From NCBI GenBank assembly GCA_045810625.1, contig JBJMVQ010000048.1:1-64000 (forward strand): DNA of 64,000 nucleotides, in the 5' to 3' direction. The position numbers and the translations under genes were made by a program. This document shows, in pieces, positions 34,204 to 43,900 of this stretch. Position 1 is the first letter of the stretch, and the number at the start of each line of letters is the position of its first letter. Source of the stretch: JACQFZ01 sp045810625. GTDB lineage: Bacteria > Pseudomonadota > Gammaproteobacteria > Acidiferrobacterales > Sulfurifustaceae. The notes beneath the pieces are model-generated. The model did not search any database and was not told the DNA's origin. It was given only the letters and a program-made list of their open reading frames with translations.

Positions 34204-34606
34204 TGCTCTGCTCCTTTGGTTCAGTTTCAGGTGGGTACTGCCGCGGGGCTGCGGCAGTTTCGGTATCGGCGATTCCGATACCGCATATACGCAGCGTCGC
34301 CCGCAGCGGATTCAACCTTCGAAAAAATATCCGGCTCGGCGGCGCCGCGTGATTCGTTCGCGGCGCGAATCGCGGGCGCGCATGTTCACGCTGCAGCTTG
34401 CGCACAACAAGTACTTACCTGGTGGTTAGCGAAGCACTTACCGGCAGGTAAGTGTCGAAGGCGGAAACTGCGAAGCTGAGTTTGCGGTTGGCCCGCGCAG
34501 TTGAAATAACGACGACGAGCGGCCCGATAGGGTTGCCGCGTATTCTTCCCACACCGACAACTTGCGTACAATTTCACGGACGGAGCATCCGCGTAAGGAG
34601 ACCGAT
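34204..34606. other. 400-base divergent intergenic region
   Basis: Lies between the DUF4148 gene (minus) and the intradiol dioxygenase gene (plus). Contains the inverted repeat at 34435-34454 and a good -10 (TACAAT, 34567-34572) for the dioxygenase, with no clear -35. No gene seen. Confidence 0.5.
34435..34454. promoter_or_regulatory. TetR-like operator candidate
   Basis: CACTTACC-GGCA-GGTAAGTG is a perfect 8-bp inverted repeat, with an additional half site TACTTACC 23 bases upstream. The form resembles TetR-family operators. No TetR gene is in the window. Confidence 0.45.
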
Positions 34607-35491
34607 ATGCGCGATCCGACCGAAGCCGATATGACCGAGGCGGTGCTGGCGGAGTTGAAATCGACCGACGCTCGCTTTCGGCAGGTGGCGACGAGCCTCA
34701 TCCGGCATTTGCACGCGTTCGTACGCGAAGTGGAGCTGACCGAGTCAGAATGGATGGAGGCGATCAGGTTCCTGACAGCGGTCGGACAGAAGTGCGACGC
34801 GAAGCGTCAGGAATTCATCCTGCTCTCCGACACGCTCGGCGTGTCGATGTTGGTCGATGCGATCAATCATCAGAAGCCCCCGGGTGCGACCGAATCGACC
34901 GTGTTCGGACCGTTTTACCTGCCGGGCGCTCCGGAGCTCGCGAACGGCGCCAATATCGCCGAAGGCGTGGCCGGCGAACCGGCGTTTTTCTCGGGACGAG
35001 TCACCGATCTCACCGGCAAGCCGATCGCCGGTGCGATGCTCGACATCTGGGGCGTCGATGGTGAAGGCTGGTACGACGTGCAGTTACCGCACGTGAAGAA
35101 AATGCAGGTGCGCGGGAAGATCAAAACCGATGCGCAGGGTGGCTATCGCTTTCGCAGCGTCAAGCCGGTCAGCTATTCGATACCGACCGATGGGCCCGTT
35201 GGAACGATGCTCGCCAAAATGGGCCGTCATCCGAACCGCCCCGCGCACGAACACGTCATGATATCGGCGCCCGGCTACAAGACCGTGATCACGCACATCT
35301 TCGTCGCCGGCGACCCGTACCTGGAGTCCGACGCCGTGTTCGGCGTGAAAAATTCGCTCATCGCCGACTTCGTTCGCCATCCGCCCGGGACCGCGCCGGA
35401 CGGAAGCCGAGTCGACGTTCCCTACTACACGGTCAATTACGACTTTGGGCTGGAACCGGAAATGGCCAGCCTGAACGAGCGCGTACGGTAA
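34607..35491 (+). CDS. Intradiol ring-cleavage dioxygenase (hydroxyquinol/catechol 1,2-type)
   Basis: A 294-aa Fe(III) dioxygenase with the N-terminal dimerisation domain (about residues 20-95) and the catalytic beta-sandwich. Probable ligands are Tyr of GWYDVQL, Tyr of VSYSIPTDG and the two His of AHEHVMI. It cleaves catechol-type rings between the hydroxyls. ATG 34607 follows TAAGGAG. No pathway partners lie beside it, so it may be a monocistronic catabolic gene controlled from the operator upstream. Confidence 0.9.
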   Translation: MRDPTEADMTEAVLAELKSTDARFRQVATSLIRHLHAFVREVELTESEWMEAIRFLTAVGQKCDAKRQEFILLSDTLGVSMLVDAINHQKPPGATESTVFGPFYLPGAPELANGANIAEGVAGEPAFFSGRVTDLTGKPIAGAMLDIWGVDGEGWYDVQLPHVKKMQVRGKIKTDAQGGYRFRSVKPVSYSIPTDGPVGTMLAKMGRHPNRPAHEHVMISAPGYKTVITHIFVAGDPYLESDAVFGVKNSLIADFVRHPPGTAPDGSRVDVPYYTVNYDFGLEPEMASLNERVR

Positions 35492-35663
35492 AGCCGGCGC
35501 CAAAATTTGCGCGCCGCCCAAACGACAGATGTCGCCCGCCGTGAATCGCGGTTCATCAACCGCCTCCGCTCGCAAGCGGCGTTCGCGCGATTAGGGTGAT
35601 CGAATGCCTACCATCGCGCCGTAAATTTCAATCCGCTCAGCGATGCAGCCGGTCACACCTCCT

Positions 35664-35960
35664 TCACTTCTTGGTTCCGATCGGGTTGAAGGCTTTTATC
35701 GTATTCAGCTCCTTGATCGCGCTCTCCAATCGCTTTGGGTCGACCGTATCGGACACTGATCCGTTCGCATGAACAGCCTTCACGACCGCTTCGAGGTTCG
35801 GCGCCGCAATACCCTTGCTCTTCGAGACCGTCACGGCATCCTTCCCTTCGTTGACCAGACGTTCATAAGTTTCCTTCGTGTTTACCAACGAGGCCCACGG
35901 GTCAGTGCTGGCGGTAACGCGCACGATCATGTAATTGTTCCTGACCCGGGGACCCTCCAT
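35664..35960 (-). CDS. Hypothetical protein, possibly 3' part of a frameshifted gene
   Basis: 98 aa, no recognised family. Residues 10-40 look like a structured domain rather than a start, and the overlapping frame 35902-36120 ends in the same stretch (GGLMYGG read one frame, PRVRNNYM the other). A single-base indel near 35950 would join the two into a protein of about 155-160 aa. Alternatively they are two coupled ORFs, since GGAGG precedes the ATG at a usable distance. Confidence 0.45.
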   Translation of the reverse strand: MEGPRVRNNYMIVRVTASTDPWASLVNTKETYERLVNEGKDAVTVSKSKGIAAPNLEAVVKAVHANGSVSDTVDPKRLESAIKELNTIKAFNPIGTKK

Positions 35961-36120
35961 ACATCAATCCTCCGATATCACTGTAAGTGATTTTCTTCCC
36001 TTCCCCGCACCGATCATCGGGGCGCGCTTCGAGCTGCCGGATTTGCACCGTCTCGCTTTCGAACAGCGTCGTGCGGGTGATTTTCAAGGGCTCAGTTCCT
36101 GGATCTAAGTCCAGATTCAA
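35902..36120 (-). CDS. Hypothetical protein, possibly 5' part of a frameshifted gene
   Basis: 72 aa starting at TTG, with the segment TTLFESETVQIRQLEARPDD that looks like a folded N-terminal domain. Overlaps the 98-aa frame downstream by 59 bases. The last 17 or so residues (GQEQLHDRARYRQH) look like out-of-frame translation. I do not recognise the family. Confidence 0.38.
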   Translation of the reverse strand: MNLDLDPGTEPLKITRTTLFESETVQIRQLEARPDDRCGEGKKITYSDIGGLMYGGSPGQEQLHDRARYRQH

Positions 36121-36192
36121 CGTCTGTTTGCTTAAAAGAAACTAACGTATCGAGCGGATAAGAGCACACCCGGCCCATGAAGAAACGGTAAG

Positions 36193-36221
36193 TTGTACCG
36201 CGAAGCTCCCCCCGCTAGACT
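36193..36221 (+). promoter_or_regulatory. tRNA-Gly promoter
   Basis: TTGTAC and TAGACT are separated by 17 bases, 23 bases before the tRNA-Gly 5' end. Confidence 0.6.
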
Positions 36222-36244
36222 AAATCTCGTTTTTCACCGGCTTC

Positions 36245-36318
36245 GCGGGTGTAGTTCAATGGTAGAACCTCAGCTTCCCAAGCTGATGACGTGGGTTCGA
36301 TTCCCATCACCCGCTCCA
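36245..36318 (+). tRNA. tRNA-Gly(CCC)
   Basis: A 74-base tRNA with encoded CCA. The acceptor arm GCGGGTG pairs with CACCCGC; the anticodon loop TTCCCAA between TCAGC and GCTGA gives anticodon CCC, reading GGG. The T arm is GTGGGTTCGATTCCCAT. A typical proteobacterial glycine tRNA, located just before the AsmA gene. Confidence 0.95.
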
Positions 36319-36342
36319 ACCTTACCTATATAAGGAATAAAT

Positions 36343-38313
36343 TTGGCCAAACCGCTCAAGGTCGCGGCGATCGTCGTCGGAATCGTCGTTGCACTGATCG
36401 CCATCGCGATTGTCGCGGCGATTGTGTTGATCGACCCGAACCGCTACCGCGGCGAGATCATCCAAGCGGTGAAAACGCACACCGGGCGCGACCTCAAGAT
36501 CGATGGAGACCTGCGCCTGTCGTTCTTCCCCTGGCTCGGCCTCGAAACCGGGCGTCTCGAGCTTGCGAACGCGCAAGGCTTCGGCAACGAGCCGTTCGCG
36601 CGCGTCGAATCCGCCGGCGTCAAGGTGGCGCTGCTGCCGCTGTTGCGTAAAGAAGTCATCGTCGACGCAGTGCGGTTGAACGGCTTGCGGCTCAATCTCG
36701 CACGCGCCGCGAAAGGCCGCAGCAACTGGGACGACCTCGTGCAGGCGAAACCCGGCGCTGCTCCGGCGCAGCCGAAACCGACCGGCGGCGGCGCGGCTGC
36801 CGCGGCAGCGCTGAGCGTCAACCGCGTGGAAGTGCGCGACGCGGAGTTCACGTACCGCGACCAGGTGTCCGGTGCCGCCTATGCCGCGCGGCGCGTCGAG
36901 CTTACGAGCGGCAACGTGCTCGGTGAGCACCCGGCGCCGCTGCATCTCGCATTCGACCTCGAAAGCGGCAAGCCGAAGATCACACGCCGCGTCGAACTCT
37001 CCGCGCAGCTGAGCGCCGATCTGGCTACCGAAAAGGTGAACGTCCCGGAGCTGCGACTGACCGCCGGCGATCTCAGTTTGAACGCGCAGCTGCGCGGTAC
37101 CGATGTCATCAAAGCCCCGAAGCTCAACGGGCGCGTGGAGATACCGGCGTTCAATCTGCGCGCGCTGCTCGGCGAGCTGGGCGTCGCGTATGCGCCCGCC
37201 GATGCCAACGCGCTGAAGAAGGTCGCCTTGGTGTCGCAGCTCGATTACGGCCCGCAAGCCGTTTCCGCGCACGAACTGCGGCTCACGCTCGACGATACGA
37301 GCCTGACCGGCCGCGTGGCTATGCAGCAGCAACCGCGCACGAGCTATCGTTTCGATCTCGTGCTCGATTCGATCGACGTCGACCGCTACTTGCCTTCGGC
37401 GGCGAAGAAAGCCGAAAAGACCAGCGAACAGACCGCCGACAAAAAACCCGCGGACAAGAGCCAGGACGCTGCACCGGTCGTGATTCCACTCGCGCTCTTG
37501 CGCGAAACCGACGCCGAGGGGCAGTTGCGCGTGCAGAAGCTCAAGGCGTTCGGCATTCGAAGCGAACAGGTCGGCGTCAAGGTCGCCGCGCGCGGCGGGC
37601 GCATTTCGCTTGGGCCCAATGAAGCGCGGTTGTACGGCGGTGTCTACGCCGGCCGCACCACGATCGACGCCTCCACCTCGACGCCGAAGTTTCAGTTCGA
37701 CGAGAAGTTGACCGGCCTGCAGCTCGGCCCGTTCTTGAAGGACGCGCAGATCTTCGACAAGTTCAGCGGCGCAGGCAACGTGACGATCGCGCTCACAGGA
37801 CAGGGACTGAATGCGGACGCGATTAAGCGCACGCTCAACGGCTCGGTGGCGGTTGCGATAAAGGACGGCGCGATCGAGGGCGTGGATCTGCAGAAGATCG
37901 AAGCAAAAATCAAAGAAGTCCGCGATCAGCCGGGCGGGACCGCAAAAAATCTTCTCACTTCGCTCCCGGCGCTCGGCCCCGAGAAAGGCGACAAGACGAC
38001 CTTCAGCAAGCTGCAGGCGAGCGGGACCGTCACGAATGGCGTCGTCCAGAACAAGGATCTCGCCATCCAAGCACCGCGCCTGAACATCACCGGCAGCGGT
38101 AACGTCAACCTTGTGGCCGATAGGTACGAGAATTACCGTCTGCTGGTCGGTAACTTCCCGATCATCGTTTCGGGCCCGCTCGCGGCGCCGAAGTTCAGCC
38201 CGGACTGGAACGCGATTCTCAAGGGCCAAGTCGAACAACGAAAGGAAAAAGCACTTGAACAGGGAAAAGAGAAAGTGCGTGATAGATTCCGCGACCTGCT
38301 GAAACGCCGATGA
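36343..38313 (+). CDS. AsmA-family protein
   Basis: A 656-aa envelope protein with one N-terminal membrane anchor (about residues 5-28) and a long periplasmic region rich in beta structure. The early GRDLKIDGDLRLSFFPWLGLETG segment is the AsmA N-terminal signature, and the C-terminal third has the family NADAIKRTLNGSVAVAIKDGAIEG stretch. AsmA-like proteins are linked to outer-membrane assembly and phospholipid transport. The start is TTG 36343 with TAAGGAATAAAT upstream. It overlaps the SRPBCC gene by 4 bases. Confidence 0.9.
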   Translation: MAKPLKVAAIVVGIVVALIAIAIVAAIVLIDPNRYRGEIIQAVKTHTGRDLKIDGDLRLSFFPWLGLETGRLELANAQGFGNEPFARVESAGVKVALLPLLRKEVIVDAVRLNGLRLNLARAAKGRSNWDDLVQAKPGAAPAQPKPTGGGAAAAAALSVNRVEVRDAEFTYRDQVSGAAYAARRVELTSGNVLGEHPAPLHLAFDLESGKPKITRRVELSAQLSADLATEKVNVPELRLTAGDLSLNAQLRGTDVIKAPKLNGRVEIPAFNLRALLGELGVAYAPADANALKKVALVSQLDYGPQAVSAHELRLTLDDTSLTGRVAMQQQPRTSYRFDLVLDSIDVDRYLPSAAKKAEKTSEQTADKKPADKSQDAAPVVIPLALLRETDAEGQLRVQKLKAFGIRSEQVGVKVAARGGRISLGPNEARLYGGVYAGRTTIDASTSTPKFQFDEKLTGLQLGPFLKDAQIFDKFSGAGNVTIALTGQGLNADAIKRTLNGSVAVAIKDGAIEGVDLQKIEAKIKEVRDQPGGTAKNLLTSLPALGPEKGDKTTFSKLQASGTVTNGVVQNKDLAIQAPRLNITGSGNVNLVADRYENYRLLVGNFPIIVSGPLAAPKFSPDWNAILKGQVEQRKEKALEQGKEKVRDRFRDLLKRR

Positions 38314-38867
38314 AAGTGCGGCACGCCGGCATGGGATGGCTGGCAGCAGCGGTGATAACGGCACACGCGGGCGAAGTGCTCGACACACAGGTATTGCACG
38401 ATGAAGGGCGATATACGGTGAGCTTCGACGTGCGTCTCGCGGCGCCGCCCGAACGACTCAAGCACTATCTCACCGACTACGACAACTACACATCGTATTT
38501 TACCGCGGTGAAGGAAAGCCAAGTGCTCGGCCGCACCACGGACGGGGCGCTGCGCGTGCGCCTACGCATGCGCTCCTGCATTCTTTTTTTCTGCCGCACG
38601 GTAAATCTCGTGAAGGACGTCGCGCAACTCCAGGACGGCACGATTACCGCGCGCATCGAAACGGCGCTCAGCGACTTTCGCGAAGCGAACGAACGCTGGC
38701 GCATCACCGGGACGAAGGATGGCCAGACGCGATTGCAGTATCACGCGCAGCTCGTACCGGCGTTCTACGTGCCGCCCCTTATCGGTCCGTGGCTCTTAAA
38801 AAATGAAATCCGCGATGCGCTCGAAGCCGGCGCCGAAAAACTCGAAACGCTTGCGGCGCACGACTAG
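38310..38867 (+). CDS. Secreted SRPBCC/START-like lipid-binding domain protein
   Basis: 185 aa with a short N-terminal signal (MGWLAAAVITAHA) and a helix-grip fold: VSFDVRLAAPPERLKHYLTDYDNY is the usual first strand/helix of polyketide-cyclase/START proteins. Coupled to the AsmA gene by ATGA overlap. A lipid- or envelope-related role is suggested by its partner; no enzyme residues are evident. Confidence 0.78.
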   Translation: MKVRHAGMGWLAAAVITAHAGEVLDTQVLHDEGRYTVSFDVRLAAPPERLKHYLTDYDNYTSYFTAVKESQVLGRTTDGALRVRLRMRSCILFFCRTVNLVKDVAQLQDGTITARIETALSDFREANERWRITGTKDGQTRLQYHAQLVPAFYVPPLIGPWLLKNEIRDALEAGAEKLETLAAHD

Positions 38868-39927
38868 CCCGCGGATCGGCACGCCGCTCCTGCGCTGGTA
38901 CGCGCGTCACGGGCGAAAGCGCCTGCCGTGGAAAAGCGGCGATCCGTATCACGTGTGGCTCTCGGAAGTGATGCTGCAGCAAACGCAGGTCGCGACCGTG
39001 ATTCCGTACTTCGCGCGCTTCATCGAACGCTTCCCGACGATCACGCGACTCGCGCGCGCGCCGCTCGACGACGTGCTGCATCTCTGGGCCGGCCTCGGCT
39101 ATTACGCGCGAGCGCGCAATCTGCATCGCGCCGCGCAAGTCCTCGCCGAGCAGCACGGCGGCGCCATCCCGGGCGACTTCGACGCGGTCGCGGCACTGCC
39201 GGGCGTCGGCCGCTCGACCGCCGGCGCGATCCTTTCGCTTGCTTACGGCCTGCGCCACCCGATCCTCGACGGCAACGTGAAGCGCGTGCTCGCGCGATAT
39301 CACGCGATCGACGCGCCGCTCAAGGACCGCGCGATCGAGCAAAAACTCTGGGAGCTGTCGGAGTACCATACGCCGCGCACGCGCGTCGCCGAGTACACGC
39401 AGGCGATCATGGATCTCGGCGCGACGCTTTGCCGGCGCACGCAACCGCTCTGCAATCAATGCCCGCTGCGGCGAAGCTGCATGGCGCTCCGCCGGGGCAA
39501 TCCGCAGGCGTATCCGCTCGCCGCGCCGCGGCGGCCGGTGCCCGTGCGTTCGGTGCGCATGCTGCTGATCCAGGATGCGCAGGGACGTGTGCTGTTGCAG
39601 CGTCGCCCGCCAGCCGGAATCTGGGGCGGGTTGTGGGGGCTACCCGAGTGCCGCACGCGCGACGTGCGCGCTTGGTGCCGCACCGCACTCGGCTTCGACA
39701 TCGCGCCGGAACCCGCGTGGCCCGTGCTTCGCCACACATTCAGCCATTTTCATCTCGACATTCGCCCGATCCCGGCGCTCGTCGTCCCCGGCGGCGGCCG
39801 CGTCATGGAGGATGGAGAAACACTTTGGTATAACTGGCGACAACCGGACAAAATCGGGCTGGCAGCACCCGTCAAACGCCTGCTCGATCAACTACGGGCG
39901 AGTCGGAAGATGGCCGAGTGCGCTTAG
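38803..39927 (+). CDS. mutY: A/G-specific adenine DNA glycosylase
   Basis: A 374-aa MutY. The HhH motif LPGVGRSTAGAI and the following catalytic Asp region (HPILDGNVKRVL), Glu of SEVMLQQTQV, the iron-sulfur loop Cys-x6-Cys-x2-Cys-x5-Cys (CRRTQPLCNQCPLRRSC) and a C-terminal NUDIX-like domain (about residues 240-360) are all present. It removes adenine opposite 8-oxoguanine. The start is uncertain: ATG 38803 overlaps the preceding gene by 65 bases and lacks a good ribosome site; TTG 38851 is an option. Confidence 0.93.
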   Translation: MKSAMRSKPAPKNSKRLRRTTSPRIGTPLLRWYARHGRKRLPWKSGDPYHVWLSEVMLQQTQVATVIPYFARFIERFPTITRLARAPLDDVLHLWAGLGYYARARNLHRAAQVLAEQHGGAIPGDFDAVAALPGVGRSTAGAILSLAYGLRHPILDGNVKRVLARYHAIDAPLKDRAIEQKLWELSEYHTPRTRVAEYTQAIMDLGATLCRRTQPLCNQCPLRRSCMALRRGNPQAYPLAAPRRPVPVRSVRMLLIQDAQGRVLLQRRPPAGIWGGLWGLPECRTRDVRAWCRTALGFDIAPEPAWPVLRHTFSHFHLDIRPIPALVVPGGGRVMEDGETLWYNWRQPDKIGLAAPVKRLLDQLRASRKMAECA

Positions 39928-40014
39928 CACGCGTCGGCACCTGGATGACGGTAAGACCGGGGATAATTTAACTAAGCAACAATTCAGCGACGGGTTCATC
40001 GGAGAAATCGCGCA

Positions 40015-40284
40015 ATGGCTCGAATGGTGAAGTGCGTGAAGCTCGGCCAGGAAGCCGAAGGGCTCGATTTCCCACCGTGGCCGGGCGAGCTCGGCAAGCG
40101 GATCTGGGAGAACGTGTCCAAGCAGGCGTGGCAGCAGTGGATGAACCACCAGACCATGCTCATGAACGAATACCGCCTGAACCCCCTCGATCCGAAGGCG
40201 CGCAAGTTCATTCAGGACGAGATGGAGAAGTTCTTTTTCGGCCCGGGCTCGCGCCCGCCGGAGGGTTACGTCCCGCCGAAATAG
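40015..40284 (+). CDS. yggX: YggX-type Fe(II)-trafficking protein
   Basis: An 89-aa member of the YggX family, with the N-terminal MARMVKCVKLGQEAEGL carrying the conserved Cys7, and the WxxWMxHQTMLxNExRLNPxD core. It protects iron-sulfur proteins from oxidative damage. Its placement directly after mutY is common in Beta- and Gammaproteobacteria. Confidence 0.95.
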   Translation: MARMVKCVKLGQEAEGLDFPPWPGELGKRIWENVSKQAWQQWMNHQTMLMNEYRLNPLDPKARKFIQDEMEKFFFGPGSRPPEGYVPPK

Positions 40285-40302
40285 CGGCCTCCGTCGCCCA
40301 TT

Positions 40303-40331
40303 TTGGCAAAAGGATAAGGCTTCTCTATAAT
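40303..40331 (+). promoter_or_regulatory. tRNA-Phe promoter
   Basis: TTGGCA and a consensus TATAAT are separated by 17 bases, 29 bases before the tRNA-Phe 5' end. Confidence 0.8.
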
Positions 40332-40360
40332 GCGCGGCTCCTCGCGCTAGCAACGAATAC

Positions 40361-40436
40361 GGCCAGGTAGCTCAGTTGGTAGAGCAGCGGACTGAATATC
40401 CGCGTGTCGGCGGTTCAATTCCGTCCCTGGCCACCA
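40361..40436 (+). tRNA. tRNA-Phe(GAA)
   Basis: A 76-base tRNA with encoded CCA; the acceptor GGCCAGG pairs with CCTGGCC. The anticodon loop between GCGGA and TCCGC is CTGAATA, giving anticodon GAA. Position 37 is T, whereas nearly all tRNA-Phe have A there, and the T loop reads TTCAATT. The fold is otherwise intact. A tyrosine-recombinase scar lies about 100 bases downstream. Confidence 0.93.
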
Positions 40437-40538
40437 AATTTCTTGGTACTAACTCAACTGCTTACTGCTTCTCTTCCGACGTGCGACTGTCGCTACTCTC
40501 CTGACCGTGACCAAAACGTGACACGGCATACTGCCGGT

Positions 40539-40849
40539 TCACCGCCGCGCGGACATTTTCCGCGCGAGATGCGCGTAACGCTCCGTCATCTTGCTGTGTC
40601 CGAGCAGATCGCGCACTTCGGCCAGCGGTACGCTGGCTGTAACTAGCGAGGCGGCGCAGGTGTGGCGCATGTCATGAATGCGAAGGTCGGGATCCCCGCG
40701 CGCCGGCACGCCGTCATAGAGCTACGCCGTACCGACGCGATGCGAGATCCTTCTCCATCCGCGCACGCGGTTGCCCGCGAGGGCGGCGACGCGGCGCTAC
40801 TAAATCCCGTCGATACCAAAAACAAGTAGTCGAAGTAAGCAACGTGCAA
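40539..40849 (-). pseudogene. Decayed C-terminus of a tyrosine recombinase (phage/island integrase)
   Basis: Minus-strand translation ending at stop 40539-40541 reads LRIHDMRHTCAA, then LLGHSKMTERYAHL: the HxxR box, LLGHS and the nucleophilic Tyr of the tyrosine-recombinase C-terminal domain. About 60 codons are readable before an in-frame TAG near 40722; the frame continues in +1 (SRRYGVAL joined to LYDGVPARGDPDLRIHD), so the gene is truncated and frameshifted. Its 3' end faces the tRNA-Phe gene, the classic integration site arrangement. No start remains. Confidence 0.82.
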
Positions 40850-40880
40850 CGATGCAACTCTCGCATTCCGAAATGTGATT

Positions 40881-40914
40881 GAGCCATCCGCCGAACGCTT
40901 TCGGCGGATGGCTC
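40881..40914 (-). terminator. 15-bp perfect hairpin, terminator of the beta-helix protein gene
   Basis: GAGCCATCCGCCGAA pairs with TTCGGCGGATGGCTC across a 4-base loop, 14 bases past the stop of the large minus-strand gene. The minus-strand 3' flank AATCACATTT is only moderately T-rich. Confidence 0.7.
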
Positions 40915-40927
40915 TCGGGCGACCCGG

Positions 40928-43900
40928 CTATTGCCCGGCGGAAATTCCAAACTTCATCGGCGGCGCGCCGTCTTCATGCGCGCCGACGTCGGGCGCTGGA
41001 CCGAAGTAACCATCGCTGAAGTTCGCAATCGCGTCACCGACGTCCAGGCCTTTGCTCTTGACGCCCGACTCGGTCGTGCCGAGCTGGTAATTGCCGGTGC
41101 CGTTGCCGCCGAGCGCCGGGACGCTCGAATAGCCGTGGCCGGGCTTGTAGAAGAACTCGGTGACGGTAGCGTCGTTCGTGTACTTGTAGACGGTCGCCGG
41201 CGTGCCCTCCGTGATGCCGTGGATCCGGCCGTTGTACACGTCATAAGCAAAACTGCTGCCTGTCGCCGTATCGCCCGCCTCGATCGAGAAATACGTCGGA
41301 TTCCACACGTAAAAGATGTTGTTGCGCGAGATCGTCCACTGAACGCTGCCGTCGCCGTTCGTGGGGCCTTCGATGCCATAAACCGGCGCGGCCGGGAACT
41401 GACCGCTCGGCTGCTCGAGGATCGAGTTGTGGAAGAGGTAACGGATGCCGCGTCCATAGCCGTTGTCGAAGCCGCCGTATTTGAACCCCGACCCCGACGG
41501 CGTCGCGTTCGCGTCGGTGTCGCGGACGGTCTGATAGCACATGCGCACCCGATTCACGACGTTGCGCCAGACGTAGGTCGGTCCGTAGTGCACCGTGGTC
41601 GTTGCGATGGCGGTCTTGGTGTCGCTGATGTAGTTGCCCCACACCCGGACGTTCCGACCGCCGCCTTCCGCCTCGATCGCGTCGTCGTACACGTGCATGA
41701 TGATGTTCTGGTAGATGTCGCTGTCCGCTCCCGGCGCGCCTTTGGCGGAGAAGTTTTCCTGACCGGAAATGCCGTCCTGGTACCACTTGTTGCGGTTCGT
41801 CGGGTCCCCGGTGATCTCGTTGTAGCGGATCACGTTCTGCTGCGCGCCGAGCGTTCCCTCCTCGATCGTGATGCCGAACGGACCGGCCGGGTGCGTGTTG
41901 ATTGCGCAGGAAGTGCCTCCCGTATCCCAGGGGAACGAGCCGAAGTGCGGCGCCTTGATGATGTTGCGCTGTATCACGATGCGCGCATTGCTACCGCCGA
42001 GATGAATGCCGCCCGCCTGGTTCCAGCCCCACGTGCCCCACGAGTTCGGATTGGTCCCGAAACGCGACTCGGGACGCCACGCCCAATCGTCGACCTGCGT
42101 GTCCTCGATCACCACGTCGGTGACGTTCGGCGCGACGTAAATTCCGGCGATGGCCGCACCGGTCGCGCGCACGCGCCGCACGATCACGTAGCTCGCCTTG
42201 ACGACGATGGCGTGCGACGTGTCGTCGGCTTCGGCGTTCGCATTGTTGACGCCCGCACCGCCGCGATTGACGACGTTCTTCGACGTTCCGTTCCAGCCGT
42301 CGTACACCCGGTAGGCGCTCGGCGTGCCGCCTTGCGTGATCACGTAAGCGCTGCTTTGCGAGGGGATGATCGTCGTCGTGCCTTCCGGCAAGGTTTCCGA
42401 CCAAGTCGTCCCGGTCGCGCTGTGTTGCCAGCTCGCCTGCGCGTAGCTCGACCCGGTACCGAACTCGAAAACGTACTTCGTCCCCGGCTGCAGCAAGACG
42501 ACGCTGCCGCGGCCGCGCCAATCGTAAGGCAACGCGTTGCCGACCGTGCGCACGTCGTACCACAGCGGATAGCCCTGCTTCCAGGCGAAGCCGGGCGCGG
42601 ACGGATCGTCCGTCGCACGCCGGTAACGCACGAAGACCTGGTTTCCGGGCGGCGGGCTGGCGGCCGTGAAGTTGCCGTTGTAGTAGAGCCCGATGCTGTG
42701 GAAGGTGGGCACGGGTGCGGCGCCGACGCCGGCCTGAACGGCATCGGGCAACGGTGAAGGGAATTCGCTGCCGCCCTGCGGATTGACCGTGATGGTCCGT
42801 TGTACCGTGGCCGTGGCATTGTTCGAGTCCGTCACGGTCAATGCCGCGGTGTACGTGCCGGCCGGATACGTATGCGACTGCGTGACGTTCTTGTCACTCC
42901 ACGTCACCTCCTGGTTGTTGTGGCCGAACTGCAGCCGCAGGCTGGTGATCGTCGCCGGCGACTGCGCGGTCGAGCCCGAGGCGTTGAACGTTACCGTCAG
43001 CGGTTCGGTGCCCGTGCCCGGCGTCGCCGTAAGTTGCGCGGTCGGCGGGGGCGTCGCGGCCGTGATGTTGATCGTGAAGGCGTGGTTCGACACGGCGCCG
43101 TTGGTGAGGTATCCGCGCACGGCAAGCGTATGCGCGCCGATCGCGAGCGCGCCGGTGTTCAGCGTGTAGGTGTAGGGCGCGGTCGTATCGTTGAGTTGCA
43201 GCACGCCGTCAACGAAGAAGTCGATGCTCGTTATCGGGCTGTTGTCGCTGCACACGCCTTGCAATTCGACCACCTGCCCCTGCGGGACACTGCCCCACGT
43301 TTCGCCGTTGAGTACCGTCGTGCCGTTGGCGAAGAGGTTGCACGTGCGCGAAAGCAGGGTGAGCGTTTGCGTCGCGCTCGCCGTGTTGCCGTTCGTGTCG
43401 GTGATGCGCACGAGCAGCGTATGGCTCCCGATCGTATCCGCCGGTGTCGGTTGCCAGCGGAACTTGAACGGCGCCGTTGTGACGAGCGCCTGCTGCGCGC
43501 CGTCGATCACGAACGCGGCCGACTGCAACACGCGTGCATCGGTGGCTGACGCGGTGATGTCGATGTATTCGTCGTTCATGACGACGCTGCCCGGCGCGAG
43601 CGTGATCTGCGCCTGCAACGGTCCGCTCGGCGAATAGGTGATCGTCAGCTTCGGCCGCAGCAACGGCCAATTGGTGTTCTCCCGGGAGTTGAACTCTCTC
43701 GGCGTGCCGCCGTTCATGCCGCTGTTGTCGGCGACCTTCCAGCCGTAGTTGAGCGTCCCGGCCCGGAACGCGCGCACGCCCGCGGTGACGTCGATGTTGA
43801 GCCAGCAGGCCGCCGGCCAGTTGCTGGTTGTCTCGCAGCCGTCGACGGTGGCGTCGCCGACGGTCGCCTGCCCGTCCGGCGTCGCCAGATAATCGTTGCC

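Noticed and set aside
36322..38388. A 688-codon open frame on the minus strand
   Set aside because: It lies opposite the AsmA gene, has no domain or start signal and reflects the high GC content.
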